Shown in pieces: positions 8,298 through 15,751 of a DNA stretch of 36,504 nucleotides; positions within the stretch are counted from its first letter, which is position 1, and every line of letters starts with the position of its first letter. The translations under genes were made by a program, and so were the position numbers. The notes below the pieces were generated by a model. The model was not told the DNA's origin, ran no database searches, and saw only the letters and a program-made list of their open reading frames with translations. The DNA is from an uncultured Hungatella sp. (GTDB lineage: Bacteria > Bacillota > Clostridia > Lachnospirales > Lachnospiraceae), in contig CAJUPQ010000033.1 in NCBI GenBank assembly GCA_910588505.1, forward strand, positions 1 through 36,504, read 5' to 3'.

Positions 8298-8606
8298 ATG
8301 AACAAGAAGATTAAGACAGAGGCAGTGGACCATCTGTTTGAGGCCATCCTGACACTGGACAACGCGGAGGAGTGCTACTCGTTCTTTGAGGACGTGTGTA
8401 CGGTCAATGAGCTTTTGTCGCTTTCCCAGCGGTACGAGGTGGCCAGGATGCTGAGGCAGAAAAAGACATACCTGGAGATCGCGGAGAAGACAGGGGCGTC
8501 CACAGCCACCATCAGCCGGGTGAACCGGTCTTTAAATTACGGCAACGACGGGTATGACATGGTGTTTGCCAGGCTTGGCCAGGCAAAAGATAAAGAGCAG
8601 GAATAG
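8298..8606 (+). CDS. YerC/YecD-family TrpR-related DNA-binding protein
   Basis: A 102-residue helical protein of the TrpR-like YerC/YecD family found across Firmicutes. The segment 'VNELLSLSQRYEVARML' is the family core. 'TYLEIAEKTGASTATISRVN' (about residues 56-75) forms the TrpR-type helix-turn-helix. Members are thought to be small dimeric transcription regulators; the targets are unknown here. GAAGGGGA lies 10 bases before ATG 8298. It stands 71 bases after the phosphatase gene and is closed by a strong hairpin terminator at 8623, so it may form a two-gene unit with that gene or be read from its own weak promoter. Confidence 0.9.
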   Translation: MNKKIKTEAVDHLFEAILTLDNAEECYSFFEDVCTVNELLSLSQRYEVARMLRQKKTYLEIAEKTGASTATISRVNRSLNYGNDGYDMVFARLGQAKDKEQE

Positions 8607-8622
8607 AGGGACATAAAACGAG

Positions 8623-8671
8623 GCGGGCCGGGAAGCTCTTTAAGGAGACTTCCCAGCCTGCTTTGTGGTTT
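8623..8671 (+). terminator. Intrinsic terminator after the YerC-like gene
   Basis: A 13-base stem (8623-8635 with 8649-8661) with one mismatch and one G-U pair and a 13-base loop, followed by TTTGTGGTTT. It lies 16 bases after the stop codon. Confidence 0.7.
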
Positions 8672-8700
8672 AGAAGGTCCGTCTGAGGCGGAAAAAACGA

Positions 8701-8729
8701 TTGTCAACCCATTGGGAAGATGATATAAT
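8701..8729 (+). promoter_or_regulatory. Strong sigma-A promoter for the binding protein-chemoreceptor pair
   Basis: TTGTCA (8701-8706), exactly 17 bases, then a perfect TATAAT (8724-8729), 26 bases before the GTG start at 8756. This is the most consensus-like promoter in the window. Confidence 0.8.
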
Positions 8730-8755
8730 GGCACAGGATTGAAAAGGAAAGGCGT

Positions 8756-10003
8756 GTGGATTTACCGATGAAAAAGATGTATGTGTATCTGTCAATACTG
8801 CTCTTGGCCGGAATCGCGGCAGGAGGGTGCAAGAGCCGGGAGCCGGAAAAGGAGACTGTCCAGGAGGGACGGGAGAGGGTGGAACTTACGGTCTGGGGAG
8901 CCGAGGAGGATGAAGAGCTGTTAAAGGATATGTTCCGGTCCTTCCAGTCCCGGTACAAGGATCAGGCGGATGTTCAGATCACTTATGAGTCCCAGAGCGA
9001 GTCCCGGTGCAAGGACGCTCTGATCGCGGGGCTGGAGGACGGGGCCGACGTGTTCGCCTTTGCGGACGATCAGGTGGCGGCTCTGGCCGCGGCAGGGGCT
9101 TTGGATCCCATTGAGGAGGACGGCGATATCCGGGGATCCAGTCTGGACACAGCCGTGGACGCCGCGTCGGTGGACGGCGTGCTGTACGCCTACCCTCTGA
9201 CAGCGGATAACGGCTATTTTCTCTATTACAATAAAGCGTATTTTTCGGATGAAGACATAAAGAGTCTGGAGCGGATGGTGGAAGCTGCCGGGGAGGCGGG
9301 GAAGGTGGTGGCCATGGACTGGTCCTCCGCCTGGTACGTGTATGCTTTCTTTGGCAACACAGGGCTTACGGTAGGGCTTAATGAGGACGGGATCACCAAT
9401 CACTGCGACTGGAACAGTTCCGACGGACCTATCAGGGGTGTGGATGTGGCCCAGTCAATGCTGGACATTGCCGCAAGCCCGGGATTTTCCAACCGGACAG
9501 ACCAGGATTTCCTGGCGGGAGTCCAGGAGGGGACCGTGATCGCCGGCGTCAGCGGCGTGTGGAACGCCGTGGCCATCCAGGAGGCGTGGGGAGATAACAT
9601 GGGGGCGGCAAAGCTTCCCTCCTACACCTGCCGGGGAATGCAGGTGCAGATGGCCTCTTTCTCCGGCTGCAAGCTGGTGGGGGTCAACGCTTACTCCAGC
9701 CATCCCAAGTGGGCCCATCTTCTTGCCCAATGGATCACCAGCGAGGAAAACCAGGCCCTGCGCTTTCAGGTCCGGGGCCAGGGGCCGGCCAACGTAAATG
9801 CCGCTAACTCCCCGGATGTCCAGAAGGCCCCGGCCATCGCGGCGCTGATAGAACAGTCAGAGTATTCCCAGCTCCAGCGGGTCGGTGGGAAGTTCTGGGA
9901 CCCGGTGGCGGAATTTGCCGGGAGCATGGCAGAGGGCAATCCCTCCGGCACGCCGCTTCAGGAACAGCTGGATGATATGGTGGAGGGCGTTTCGGCCCGG
10001 TAG
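8756..10003 (+). CDS. MalE-like extracellular solute-binding lipoprotein (SBP family 1)
   Basis: A 415-residue lipoprotein read from GTG 8756 (AAGGAAAGG just upstream); ATG 8768 is an alternative that removes four residues. The signal peptide ends in the lipobox-like AGGC (Cys25). The mature protein has the type 1 carbohydrate-binding-protein look: 'LTVWGAEEDEELLKDMF' at the start, a 'YAYPLTADNGYFLYYNK' stretch as in maltose-binding proteins, and 'AGVSGVWNAVAI'. No permease or ATPase gene is adjacent. Instead a chemoreceptor gene follows after 27 bases and probably shares the promoter at 8701. This suggests a ligand sensor for chemotaxis, or a receptor for an importer encoded elsewhere. The ligand is unknown, though a sugar is most likely from the family. 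Confidence 0.85.
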   Translation: MDLPMKKMYVYLSILLLAGIAAGGCKSREPEKETVQEGRERVELTVWGAEEDEELLKDMFRSFQSRYKDQADVQITYESQSESRCKDALIAGLEDGADVFAFADDQVAALAAAGALDPIEEDGDIRGSSLDTAVDAASVDGVLYAYPLTADNGYFLYYNKAYFSDEDIKSLERMVEAAGEAGKVVAMDWSSAWYVYAFFGNTGLTVGLNEDGITNHCDWNSSDGPIRGVDVAQSMLDIAASPGFSNRTDQDFLAGVQEGTVIAGVSGVWNAVAIQEAWGDNMGAAKLPSYTCRGMQVQMASFSGCKLVGVNAYSSHPKWAHLLAQWITSEENQALRFQVRGQGPANVNAANSPDVQKAPAIAALIEQSEYSQLQRVGGKFWDPVAEFAGSMAEGNPSGTPLQEQLDDMVEGVSAR

Positions 10004-10030
10004 TGGGAGGAAAGGGGGATAGAACAGGAT

Positions 10031-11617
10031 ATGAAAGGAAAAATGACGCTGCAGCAGAGGCTGTTTTTGCCGGTTCTTCTGCTGGGGGCAGTGATGGTGC
10101 TGTCCAACATCCTGGCGGTGATCAGCATCAACAATGTCAACGGAAACGCCGGGACCATCGTGAATGAGTACATGGTCAGCGAGGCAAAGCTGGATGAGAT
10201 CAAACAGTCTATGATGGACCTTCACTGTCTGGCATTGTCCCACATCGTGGCCGCTGACCACAGCACCATGATCCGGCTGGTCCAGGAGATCAAGGAGGAG
10301 GAAAAGGCTCTGGATGGAAAGCTGGAAGAGTATGGGGCTTTTGTGGACCAGGAGGACGCCCCGGTCTACGCCTCTCTTCTGGACAATTATGAGCAGTTTA
10401 AGCACGCTCTGGTGTTTTTAGTCTGCGCCAGCGCGGACAGCAAGACCCAGGAGGCGTATGCTTTTGCCAACGGGGACGTGGCCAGGTCCAGTGATCTGGC
10501 AGAAGGGAACATCAACACGCTGTACCAGTCAGTGAGCCAGCGGGCCGCCGGGGCGAGGGAGCATCTTGCCATAGTCTATGTGAGCGCCATCTGTATCAGC
10601 ATAGCCAGCCTTGTTATGGGGATCGTGCTGATCGTCATCGCCTTCCGCATCATCCGACGGTATGTGATCGCGCCGATCCGGGCTGCCATGGAGACGCTGC
10701 GGGGCAGCGCCAGCCGCACCAGCGGCGTGGTGGATGAGGTGCGAAAGAGGGTAAGGACCTCCGACGGCAGCGTGAAAAATCTGTCGGCCCTTACCCAGGA
10801 GTTATCCGCGGCTTTGGAGGAGGTGTCCAGCAGCGCGGCGGTCATAAGCACCAGCGCCGGGGGAACCCAGGAGGACGCCAGGATTATGGCAAAGGAGTGT
10901 ACAGCCATTACAGCGTATTCTGCCGAGATGCGGGAGCGGGCCGAGATCATGGAGATGGCGGCAAAGAACAATATGGAGATGGTCCATGAGAGGACAGAGA
11001 GTATTATGGCTGTGCTGAACAAAGCCATTGAACAGAGCCGGAGCGTGGATCAGATCAACACCTTGACAAAGGATATTGTCTCCATCTCCGCCTCCACGGA
11101 CCTGATCGCCATCAACGCCTCCATCGAGGCCATGCGGGCAGGAGAGGCGGGAAAAGGGTTTGCCGTGGTGGCCCAGGAGATCCGCCGTCTGGCTGACTCC
11201 TGCGGCGAGACGGCAAACCACATCCAGGAGGTCAGCGGGGTGGTTACCGGGGCTGTGGAGTATCTTTCCGCCAGCGCCCAGGAGCTGGTGGATTATCTGA
11301 GCGAGGCCATTTTGGCGCAGTTTGACCAGCTGGTGGAGTCGGGGAAGCAGTACCGGGAGGACGCCGGCTATGTGGAGCATTCCATGGACTCCTTCAACAG
11401 CCAGGCTGACAGGCTGAAAAATTCCATGGCTGAGATCGCGGACTCCATCGCCAGCATTTCCGGGGCCATCGACGGGGCGGTTTTGGGAGTGACAGGGGCG
11501 GCGGACAACACCAGAGGGCTGGTGGAGGACATGGAGGGCATTACGGCCCGCATGGACACCAACCAGGAGATTGTGGGAGAACTGCAGCGGCAGGTGGATG
11601 TGTTCGCCAACCTGTAG
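10031..11617 (+). CDS. Methyl-accepting chemotaxis protein
   Basis: A 528-residue transmembrane chemoreceptor. TM1 is about residues 10-35 and TM2 about 178-203, flanking a helical extracytoplasmic sensor of about 140 residues that resembles a four-helix bundle. The HAMP region just after TM2 is poorly conserved. The signalling hairpin tip reads 'SASTDLIAINASIEAMRAGE' and then 'GKGFAVVAQEIRRLAD', the hallmark MCP block that contacts CheA and CheW. There is no C-terminal CheR-tethering pentapeptide. It sits 27 bases after the binding-lipoprotein gene, which may present ligand to it. A convergent terminator follows. The flagellar and che genes are outside this window. ATG 10031 is used; ATG 10043 is possible. 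Confidence 0.92.
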   Translation: MKGKMTLQQRLFLPVLLLGAVMVLSNILAVISINNVNGNAGTIVNEYMVSEAKLDEIKQSMMDLHCLALSHIVAADHSTMIRLVQEIKEEEKALDGKLEEYGAFVDQEDAPVYASLLDNYEQFKHALVFLVCASADSKTQEAYAFANGDVARSSDLAEGNINTLYQSVSQRAAGAREHLAIVYVSAICISIASLVMGIVLIVIAFRIIRRYVIAPIRAAMETLRGSASRTSGVVDEVRKRVRTSDGSVKNLSALTQELSAALEEVSSSAAVISTSAGGTQEDARIMAKECTAITAYSAEMRERAEIMEMAAKNNMEMVHERTESIMAVLNKAIEQSRSVDQINTLTKDIVSISASTDLIAINASIEAMRAGEAGKGFAVVAQEIRRLADSCGETANHIQEVSGVVTGAVEYLSASAQELVDYLSEAILAQFDQLVESGKQYREDAGYVEHSMDSFNSQADRLKNSMAEIADSIASISGAIDGAVLGVTGAADNTRGLVEDMEGITARMDTNQEIVGELQRQVDVFANL

Positions 11618-11623
11618 CAGACG

Positions 11624-11659
11624 AAAAAGAAATAGCCTTTTGGGCTATTTCTTTTTTTT
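11624..11659. terminator. Bidirectional terminator between the chemoreceptor and the DUF1836 gene
   Basis: GAAATAGCC (11629-11637) pairs perfectly with GGCTATTTC (11643-11651). It has an A-run on the left and eight Ts on the right, so it can terminate both converging genes. The stop codon of the minus-strand gene (11645-11647) lies inside the hairpin. Confidence 0.9.
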
Positions 11660-12337
11660 GCCTTTTGCCGGGTATTCCTCACGGATATAGTCAATAAGAT
11701 ATTCCATCATCTGTTTTTTCAGGTATACGTCAAATCCAAGGGCGCAGATAAAGGAAAAGAGCCTTAGGTACTCCTGGCTGCCAGGACTTCCCGGGCTGGA
11801 GTCTACAGTTTCGTCCCCCTGTTCCTGGTCAGGGGAGAAGGTCTTCATGGAGGAGCGGTATTTTCTTATGAGATCTTCCTTTAACCGCTTCATCTGCTCT
11901 TTCTCCAGGGAGAAGATCTCCCGATAGATGTCCTCCAAAGACCATCCGGACAGATCCTCCTTCCGGGAATCTGCTTCCCTGCCCAGGCTCTGGCCCCCGA
12001 AGTGCTCCTCCGTGATGGGGGCGAACAGGGTCTCGATGTCGTGGAAGGACAGCATGTTTTTAAAATAGTAAATAAAGATCAGCAGGAGGGTGTGCTCCTT
12101 GGTGTATTTCTTCTTGTCAGGCGGCGGAAGGAGGTTGTTCTTGGCGTAGTTGTTGATCATGGTCTTGGTCAGGACCTTGTCCTCAGGGTAACGCTTGGAC
12201 TTTGCCAGCCGCTCGTCCATAAATGTGGTCAGCTGGTCCATGTACAGCGGGATATCGGGGATCTGTTCTGGTTTTACGTAGTCAAGGCCATCCAGACGCG
12301 CGAAGATCTCCCGGAGCAGTTCTTCGTTTGATTTCAT
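11645..12337 (-). CDS. DUF1836-type protein with a MerR-like helix-turn-helix
   Basis: A 230-residue soluble protein. The N-terminal 120 residues match my memory of the DUF1836 family of Firmicutes: 'PDIPLYMDQLTTFMDE' followed by 'VLTKTMINNYAKNNLLPPP', a winged-helix pattern like the MerR recognition segment. Then comes 'YTKEHTLLLIFIYYFKNMLS'. The C-terminal half is charged and helical and may serve dimerisation; it ends in a lysine run. The function is unknown; a DNA-binding regulator is the plausible inference. It follows ychF on the same strand after 12 bases, so the two probably form an operon ending at the terminator around 11640. Confidence 0.75.
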   Translation of the reverse strand: MKSNEELLREIFARLDGLDYVKPEQIPDIPLYMDQLTTFMDERLAKSKRYPEDKVLTKTMINNYAKNNLLPPPDKKKYTKEHTLLLIFIYYFKNMLSFHDIETLFAPITEEHFGGQSLGREADSRKEDLSGWSLEDIYREIFSLEKEQMKRLKEDLIRKYRSSMKTFSPDQEQGDETVDSSPGSPGSQEYLRLFSFICALGFDVYLKKQMMEYLIDYIREEYPAKGKKKK

Positions 12338-12349
12338 GCCCTCACCTCA

Positions 12350-13447
12350 TCAGACATTAAAACGGAACAGGATCACATCCCCGTCCTGGACCACATACTC
12401 CTTACCTTCCAGACGGATAAGCCCCTTGTCCCTGGCCGCGGAGTAGGCGCCGCAGTCCAAAAGGTCCTGGTAGTTGACCACCTCGGCCCGGATAAAGCCC
12501 CGCTCAAAGTCAGAGTGGATCTTTCCCGCCGCCTGGGGCGCTTTGGTCCCTACCTTGATGGTCCAGGCTCTGGTCTCGTCCTCTCCGGAGGTTAGGAAGC
12601 TTAGAAGCCCCAGAAGGCTGTAGCTGGCCGCAATCAGCTTTTCAAGGCCTGACTCTTTCAGCCCCAGATCCTCCAAAAACATGGCCTTCTCTTCGTCGTC
12701 CAGTTCCGCGATCTCCTGCTCGATCTGGGCGCAGATCACAAATACCTGGGAACCGCTCTGGGCCGCGAACTGGCGCACAGCCTGAACGTGGCCATTGGAA
12801 GCCCCGTCGTCGGGAAGATCGTCCTCGCCTACATTGGCCGCGAAGATCACCGGCTTCCAGGTGAGAAGGTTTAAGGAGGACACGAAGGTTTCCTCATCCT
12901 CGTCCGTGCAGGGATAGGTCCTTGCCAGCTTTCCCTCCTCCAGATGGGCCCTTAAGGCCTTTAAGATCTCCACCTCTTTTGCCAGGGATTTGTCGTTGAA
13001 CGCGCTTTTGGCGGTCTTGGCAATGCGGCGCTCCAAAATCTCCATATCGGAGAAGATCAGCTCCAGGTCAATGGTCTCAATATCCCTTAAGGGGTCCACG
13101 CTGCCGTCCACGTGGATCACATTAGTGTCCTCAAAGCAGCGGACCACATGAACAATGGCGTCCACCTCCCGGATGTTGGAGAGAAACTGGTTGCCCAGGC
13201 CCTCCCCCTTGGACGCTCCCTTTACAAGCCCCGCGATGTCCACAAACTCGATGACCGCGGGAGTCACTTTTTTGGAGTGGTAGAAATCCCCCAGAAGCTT
13301 CAGCCGGTGGTCAGGCACCGGCACCACCCCCACATTTGGGTCAATGGTGCAGAATGGGTAGTTGGCAGACTCGGCGCCAGCTTTGGTGAGAGAGTTAAAT
13401 AATGTACTTTTGCCTACGTTGGGCAGGCCTACGATACCTAATTTCAT
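12350..13447 (-). CDS. ychF: Ribosome-associated ATPase YchF (Obg-family, OLA1-like)
   Basis: A 365-residue member of the universally conserved YchF/OLA1 group. The G1 P-loop is GLPNVGKST at the very N terminus, G3 is 'VDIAGLVKGASKGEGLG', and G4 is 'AANVGEDD', i.e. NxxE instead of NKxD. That change is why YchF proteins prefer ATP to GTP. A coiled-coil insertion lies in the middle, and a TGS domain occupies about residues 282-364 ('TSGEDETRAWTIKVGTKAPQ' onward, ending 'YVVQDGDVILFRFNV'). The family binds ribosomes and affects translation and oxidative-stress responses. GGAAGG lies before the ATG on the minus strand. It is upstream of the DUF1836 gene in a two-gene unit. Confidence 0.97.
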   Translation of the reverse strand: MKLGIVGLPNVGKSTLFNSLTKAGAESANYPFCTIDPNVGVVPVPDHRLKLLGDFYHSKKVTPAVIEFVDIAGLVKGASKGEGLGNQFLSNIREVDAIVHVVRCFEDTNVIHVDGSVDPLRDIETIDLELIFSDMEILERRIAKTAKSAFNDKSLAKEVEILKALRAHLEEGKLARTYPCTDEDEETFVSSLNLLTWKPVIFAANVGEDDLPDDGASNGHVQAVRQFAAQSGSQVFVICAQIEQEIAELDDEEKAMFLEDLGLKESGLEKLIAASYSLLGLLSFLTSGEDETRAWTIKVGTKAPQAAGKIHSDFERGFIRAEVVNYQDLLDCGAYSAARDKGLIRLEGKEYVVQDGDVILFRFNV

Positions 13448-13592
13448 ATGCGTACCTTCCTTAAATATAATTTGTCTCCAACCGTCAGGTTGCAGACCTG
13501 CGCGCGTCAGCGTGCTTCTTTATGGTGTATGGTTAGAATTAAATCCTCATAATAGGATATCATAGAAACGGGAGAAATAAAAGAGAAAAGTT

Positions 13593-13823
13593 TAGTGAGC
13601 AAAGGCGGAGGTTGTCGCAAAGCCAGTCAGAGAAGGAGAGATGTCCCGTCCGGGTTCAGATATGCCAAACATTCCGATGAGCCCTTAAAGCGGGAAACGT
13701 TCGGGGTTAGGCCCTCCTGTTTCCCTGGTCTCATCTCCATGGCATAAACGCACACGAACGACCCACAGCCTTCCCCCCTCCCTGGCTTGGCTCCACGACT
13801 ACCATCGCCCCCTTTGTTCACTA
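13593..13823 (-). mobile_element. Palindromic MITE-like element, copy B (full length, inverted relative to copy D)
   Basis: 231 bp bounded by TAGTGAGCAAAGG on the left and, inverted, TAGTGAACAAAGG on the right. The inner part is nearly identical, on the opposite strand, to copy D. One 37-base block (13712-13748) is identical to 36398-36434. A second block of about 53 bases (13643-13695) differs from the copy D block ending at 36503 by one base. The right arm is more diverged than the left, suggesting an older or decaying copy. It carries no transposase. No clear target duplication is seen. Confidence 0.75.
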
Positions 13824-13861
13824 CCCCTATAGGACATTATTTTGATCTAAATAGGGCGAAA

Positions 13862-13888
13862 TGTCGAAAATTGGCAGAATATGTCGAT
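13862..13888 (+). promoter_or_regulatory. Tandem candidate Spo0A boxes upstream of the spo0E-like gene
   Basis: TGTCGAA (13862-13868) is an exact Spo0A box (TGNCGAA). TGTCGAT (13882-13888) has one mismatch. They are 20 bp apart, two helical turns, on the same strand, and sit about 10-40 bp upstream of the -35 element at 13898. The sequences are seen; Spo0A control is inferred, and fits the downstream gene. Confidence 0.6.
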
Positions 13889-13897
13889 TAAAACAAA

Positions 13898-13926
13898 TTG
13901 CATTTTGGGCCGTTTAAGGGTAAAAT
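13898..13926 (+). promoter_or_regulatory. Sigma-A promoter of the spo0E-like gene
   Basis: TTGCAT (13898-13903), 17 bases, TAAAAT (13921-13926), giving a leader of about 80 bases to ATG 14016. Confidence 0.6.
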
Positions 13927-14015
13927 TAATATTGGAAATGGAATGTTACACAAGGCCTTTTAGGGCGAACAAATGTTAAGGAGCATAAGGCAAGGCACCG
14001 GAGAGGAGAAAAGGC

Positions 14016-14171
14016 ATGGAGTATTCAAAAGATGAATTAGTAAAAAAGATTGAGGCCGCCAGACTTGTTTTGGACAAGAGCATTGATGAGAGACAGGACT
14101 ATGAGGAAGTCTACCAAAACAGCGTGAAACTGGACCGTCTCATCGAGGAGTACATTGATTCAGGGTATTGA
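14016..14171 (+). CDS. Spo0E-like aspartyl-phosphate phosphatase (51 residues)
   Basis: A small gene, start ATG 14016, with AGGAG (14004-14008) 7 bases upstream. The product begins MEYSKDELVKKIEAARLVLD and forms two helices. The second carries 'NSVKLDRLIEEYI', matching the Spo0E-family signature SxxLDxLIxxY, where Asp is catalytic. Family members dephosphorylate Spo0A~P directly and so block or delay entry into sporulation. Tandem Spo0A boxes just upstream suggest negative feedback. The gene has its own promoter and a strong terminator, so it is monocistronic and not part of the dcw operon that follows. The usual length is 50-90 residues, so it looks complete. Assigned from motif and length; no enzyme data. 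Confidence 0.8.
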   Translation: MEYSKDELVKKIEAARLVLDKSIDERQDYEEVYQNSVKLDRLIEEYIDSGY

Positions 14172-14192
14172 ACATACAACATCTAGTGTGGG

Positions 14193-14230
14193 GAACGGCT
14201 GTTCGCAACAAGGACAGCCGTTCTTTTTTT
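14193..14230 (+). terminator. Intrinsic terminator after the spo0E-like gene
   Basis: GAACGGCTGT (14193-14202) pairs with ACAGCCGTTC (14214-14223), followed at once by seven Ts (14224-14230). It separates the spo0E-like gene from the dcw operon. Confidence 0.93.
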
Positions 14231-14251
14231 GTCCTTTTTTTCAAAATGCCC

Positions 14252-14280
14252 TTGCTATTTCACCTGGTTTGTACTAAAAT
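14252..14280 (+). promoter_or_regulatory. Sigma-A promoter of the dcw operon (Pmra)
   Basis: TTGCTA (14252-14257), 17 bases, TAAAAT (14275-14280). Transcription would start near 14287, right at the first MraZ box. Confidence 0.7.
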
Positions 14281-14287
14281 CAAAGTA

Positions 14288-14335
14288 CAAGTGGTGTAAA
14301 GTGGTATAAAGTGGTGTAAAGTGGTAAGAAAGTGG
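14288..14335 (+). promoter_or_regulatory. MraZ operator: five AAAGTGG-type boxes
   Basis: CAAGTGG (14288-14294) and AAAGTGG at 14298, 14308, 14318 and 14329 form an array with 10-bp (last 11-bp) period, i.e. one box per helical turn. AAAGTG repeats are the known binding pattern of MraZ in some Gram-positive relatives, and MraZ autoregulates its operon. The array lies between the promoter and mraZ, a position suited to repression. Repeats are seen; binding is inferred from the family. Confidence 0.85.
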
Positions 14336-14365
14336 CGCATAGAGAGCAGCAGCAGGTGATCGCGT

Positions 14366-14791
14366 ATGTTCATGGGTGAATACAATCATACGGTGGATGC
14401 AAAGGGACGTCTGATCGTTCCCTCGAAGTTCCGGGAGCAGCTTGGAGATGAATTCGTGGTTACGAAGGGTCTGGACGGCTGCCTTTTCGTGTATGAAAAC
14501 ACCGAGTGGAAGATCCTGGAGGAAAAGCTGAAAGCCCTGCCCCTTACCAACGCCAACGCCCGTAAGATCACCCGTTTTTTCCTGGCCGGAGCCTGCCAGT
14601 GCGAGGTGGACAAGCAGGGAAGGATCCTGCTGCCCGCGGTTCTGCGGGAATTCGCCAAGATCGAAAAGGACGCGGTCATGGTGGGTGTGGGAAACCGGAT
14701 CGAGATCTGGAGCAAAGAATCCTGGATGTCAGCCAATGTCTATGACGACATGGATGAGATTGCGGAGAGCATGGAAGGACTTGGGATATGA
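14366..14791 (+). CDS. mraZ: Transcriptional regulator MraZ
   Basis: A 141-residue DNA-binding protein built from two AbrB-like swapped-hairpin repeats. The first carries 'VDAKGRLIVPSKFREQL' and the second 'VDKQGRILLPAVLREFA', so both DxxxR motifs are present. MraZ forms ring-shaped oligomers that read tandem boxes in front of the dcw operon; five such boxes lie just upstream. The start MFMGEYNHTVDAKGR is the normal N terminus, with CAGGTGA before ATG 14366. The stop overlaps the rsmH start as ATGA, so the two are translationally coupled. Confidence 0.97.
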   Translation: MFMGEYNHTVDAKGRLIVPSKFREQLGDEFVVTKGLDGCLFVYENTEWKILEEKLKALPLTNANARKITRFFLAGACQCEVDKQGRILLPAVLREFAKIEKDAVMVGVGNRIEIWSKESWMSANVYDDMDEIAESMEGLGI

Positions 14792-15750
14792 TATTTGAGC
14801 ATCAGTCAGTGCTTCTTAGAGAGACCGTGGACAGTTTGATGGTAAAGCCTGAGGGCATCTATGTGGACGGGACTTTGGGGGGAGGAGGCCACGCCCTGCT
14901 GGTGTGCCAGAGGCTGGGGAAATATGGACGGCTGATCGGCATCGATCAGGATGAGGACGCCATAAAGGCTGCCACGGACCGCTTGAAGGAATACAGAGAT
15001 AAAGTTACGATCGTAAAAAGCAACTATGAGAATATAAAGCAGGTGCTTTCGGACCTGGAGATCCACAAAGTGGACGGGATCTGCCTGGATCTGGGGGTGT
15101 CGTCTTACCAGCTGGATGCCCCGGAGCGGGGATTTACATACCGGGAAGACGCCCCCCTTGACATGAGGATGGACAAGAGCGGATCCCTGACAGCGGCCCA
15201 GGTGGTAAATGAGTACAGCGAGGACGCCCTTTACCGGGTCATCCGGGATTACGGGGAGGAAAAGTTCGCGAAGAACATCGCAAAGCATATTGTGAGGGCC
15301 CGCAGGGAGAAGCCGGTGGAGACCACGGACCAGCTTACCCAGATCATCAAAGCAGCCATCCCCATGAAGATGCGCGCCGCAGGCGGCCATCCCTCCAAGC
15401 GGACCTTTCAGGCCATCCGGATCGAGGTGAACCACGAGTTGGAGGCCCTGGAACATTCCATTGACGGGATGATCGATCTTTTGAACCCAGGGGGAAGGCT
15501 TAGCATCATCACCTTCCACTCCCTGGAGGACCGGATCGTCAAGACCCGGTTTCGGGAAAATGAAAACCCCTGCGTGTGTCCGCCGGATTTTCCGGTGTGC
15601 GTCTGCGGGAGGAAGAGCAAAGGCAGGGTGGTTACCAGAAAGCCGGTGGCGCCGGGACAGGAGGAACTTGAGAGGAACAAGCGGGCAAAGAGCTCAAAGC
15701 TTCGGGTCTTTGAGAGGGCGATGACCGACGGAAACAGAAGGGAGTGTTAG
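14788..15750 (+). CDS. rsmH: 16S rRNA (cytosine1402-N4)-methyltransferase RsmH
   Basis: A 320-residue SAM-dependent enzyme that methylates N4 of C1402 in the ribosomal P site of 16S rRNA. The SAM-binding motif is 'YVDGTLGGGGHALLVCQRLG' with the acidic end 'IGIDQDEDAI'. Further family marks are 'GICLDLGVSSYQLD', 'RGFTYREDAPLDMRMD', 'RTFQAIRIEVNHELEALE' and 'ITFHSLEDRIVK'. The C-terminal Cys-rich stretch 'CVCPPDFPVCVCG' is typical of the family. It is the second gene of the dcw operon, and its start overlaps the mraZ stop codon. Confidence 0.98.
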   Translation: MIFEHQSVLLRETVDSLMVKPEGIYVDGTLGGGGHALLVCQRLGKYGRLIGIDQDEDAIKAATDRLKEYRDKVTIVKSNYENIKQVLSDLEIHKVDGICLDLGVSSYQLDAPERGFTYREDAPLDMRMDKSGSLTAAQVVNEYSEDALYRVIRDYGEEKFAKNIAKHIVRARREKPVETTDQLTQIIKAAIPMKMRAAGGHPSKRTFQAIRIEVNHELEALEHSIDGMIDLLNPGGRLSIITFHSLEDRIVKTRFRENENPCVCPPDFPVCVCGRKSKGRVVTRKPVAPGQEELERNKRAKSSKLRVFERAMTDGNRREC

Positions 15751-15751
15751 T

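Larger units (their letters stand above)
13448..14015. other. Divergent intergenic region between ychF and the spo0E-like gene
   Basis: 568 bases with no gene. Positions 13448-13592 are the ychF leader and promoter side; I see a small CAGGT-N5-ACCTG dyad (13486-13500) but no clear promoter. Positions 13593-13823 are palindromic element copy B. Positions 13824-14015 hold the tandem Spo0A boxes and promoter of the spo0E-like gene. A minus-strand reading frame at 13627-13821 is wholly inside the repeat element and is not credible as a gene. Confidence 0.7.

Noticed and set aside
13627..13821. A 64-codon minus-strand frame in element copy B
   Set aside because: Lies entirely in the palindromic repeat, is not kept open in copy D to the same extent, and has no plausible protein features.
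14288..14335. The 10-bp repeats before mraZ as a simple microsatellite
   Set aside because: Period equals one helical turn, sequence matches the known MraZ box type, and the location is exactly before mraZ, so an operator explains it better.
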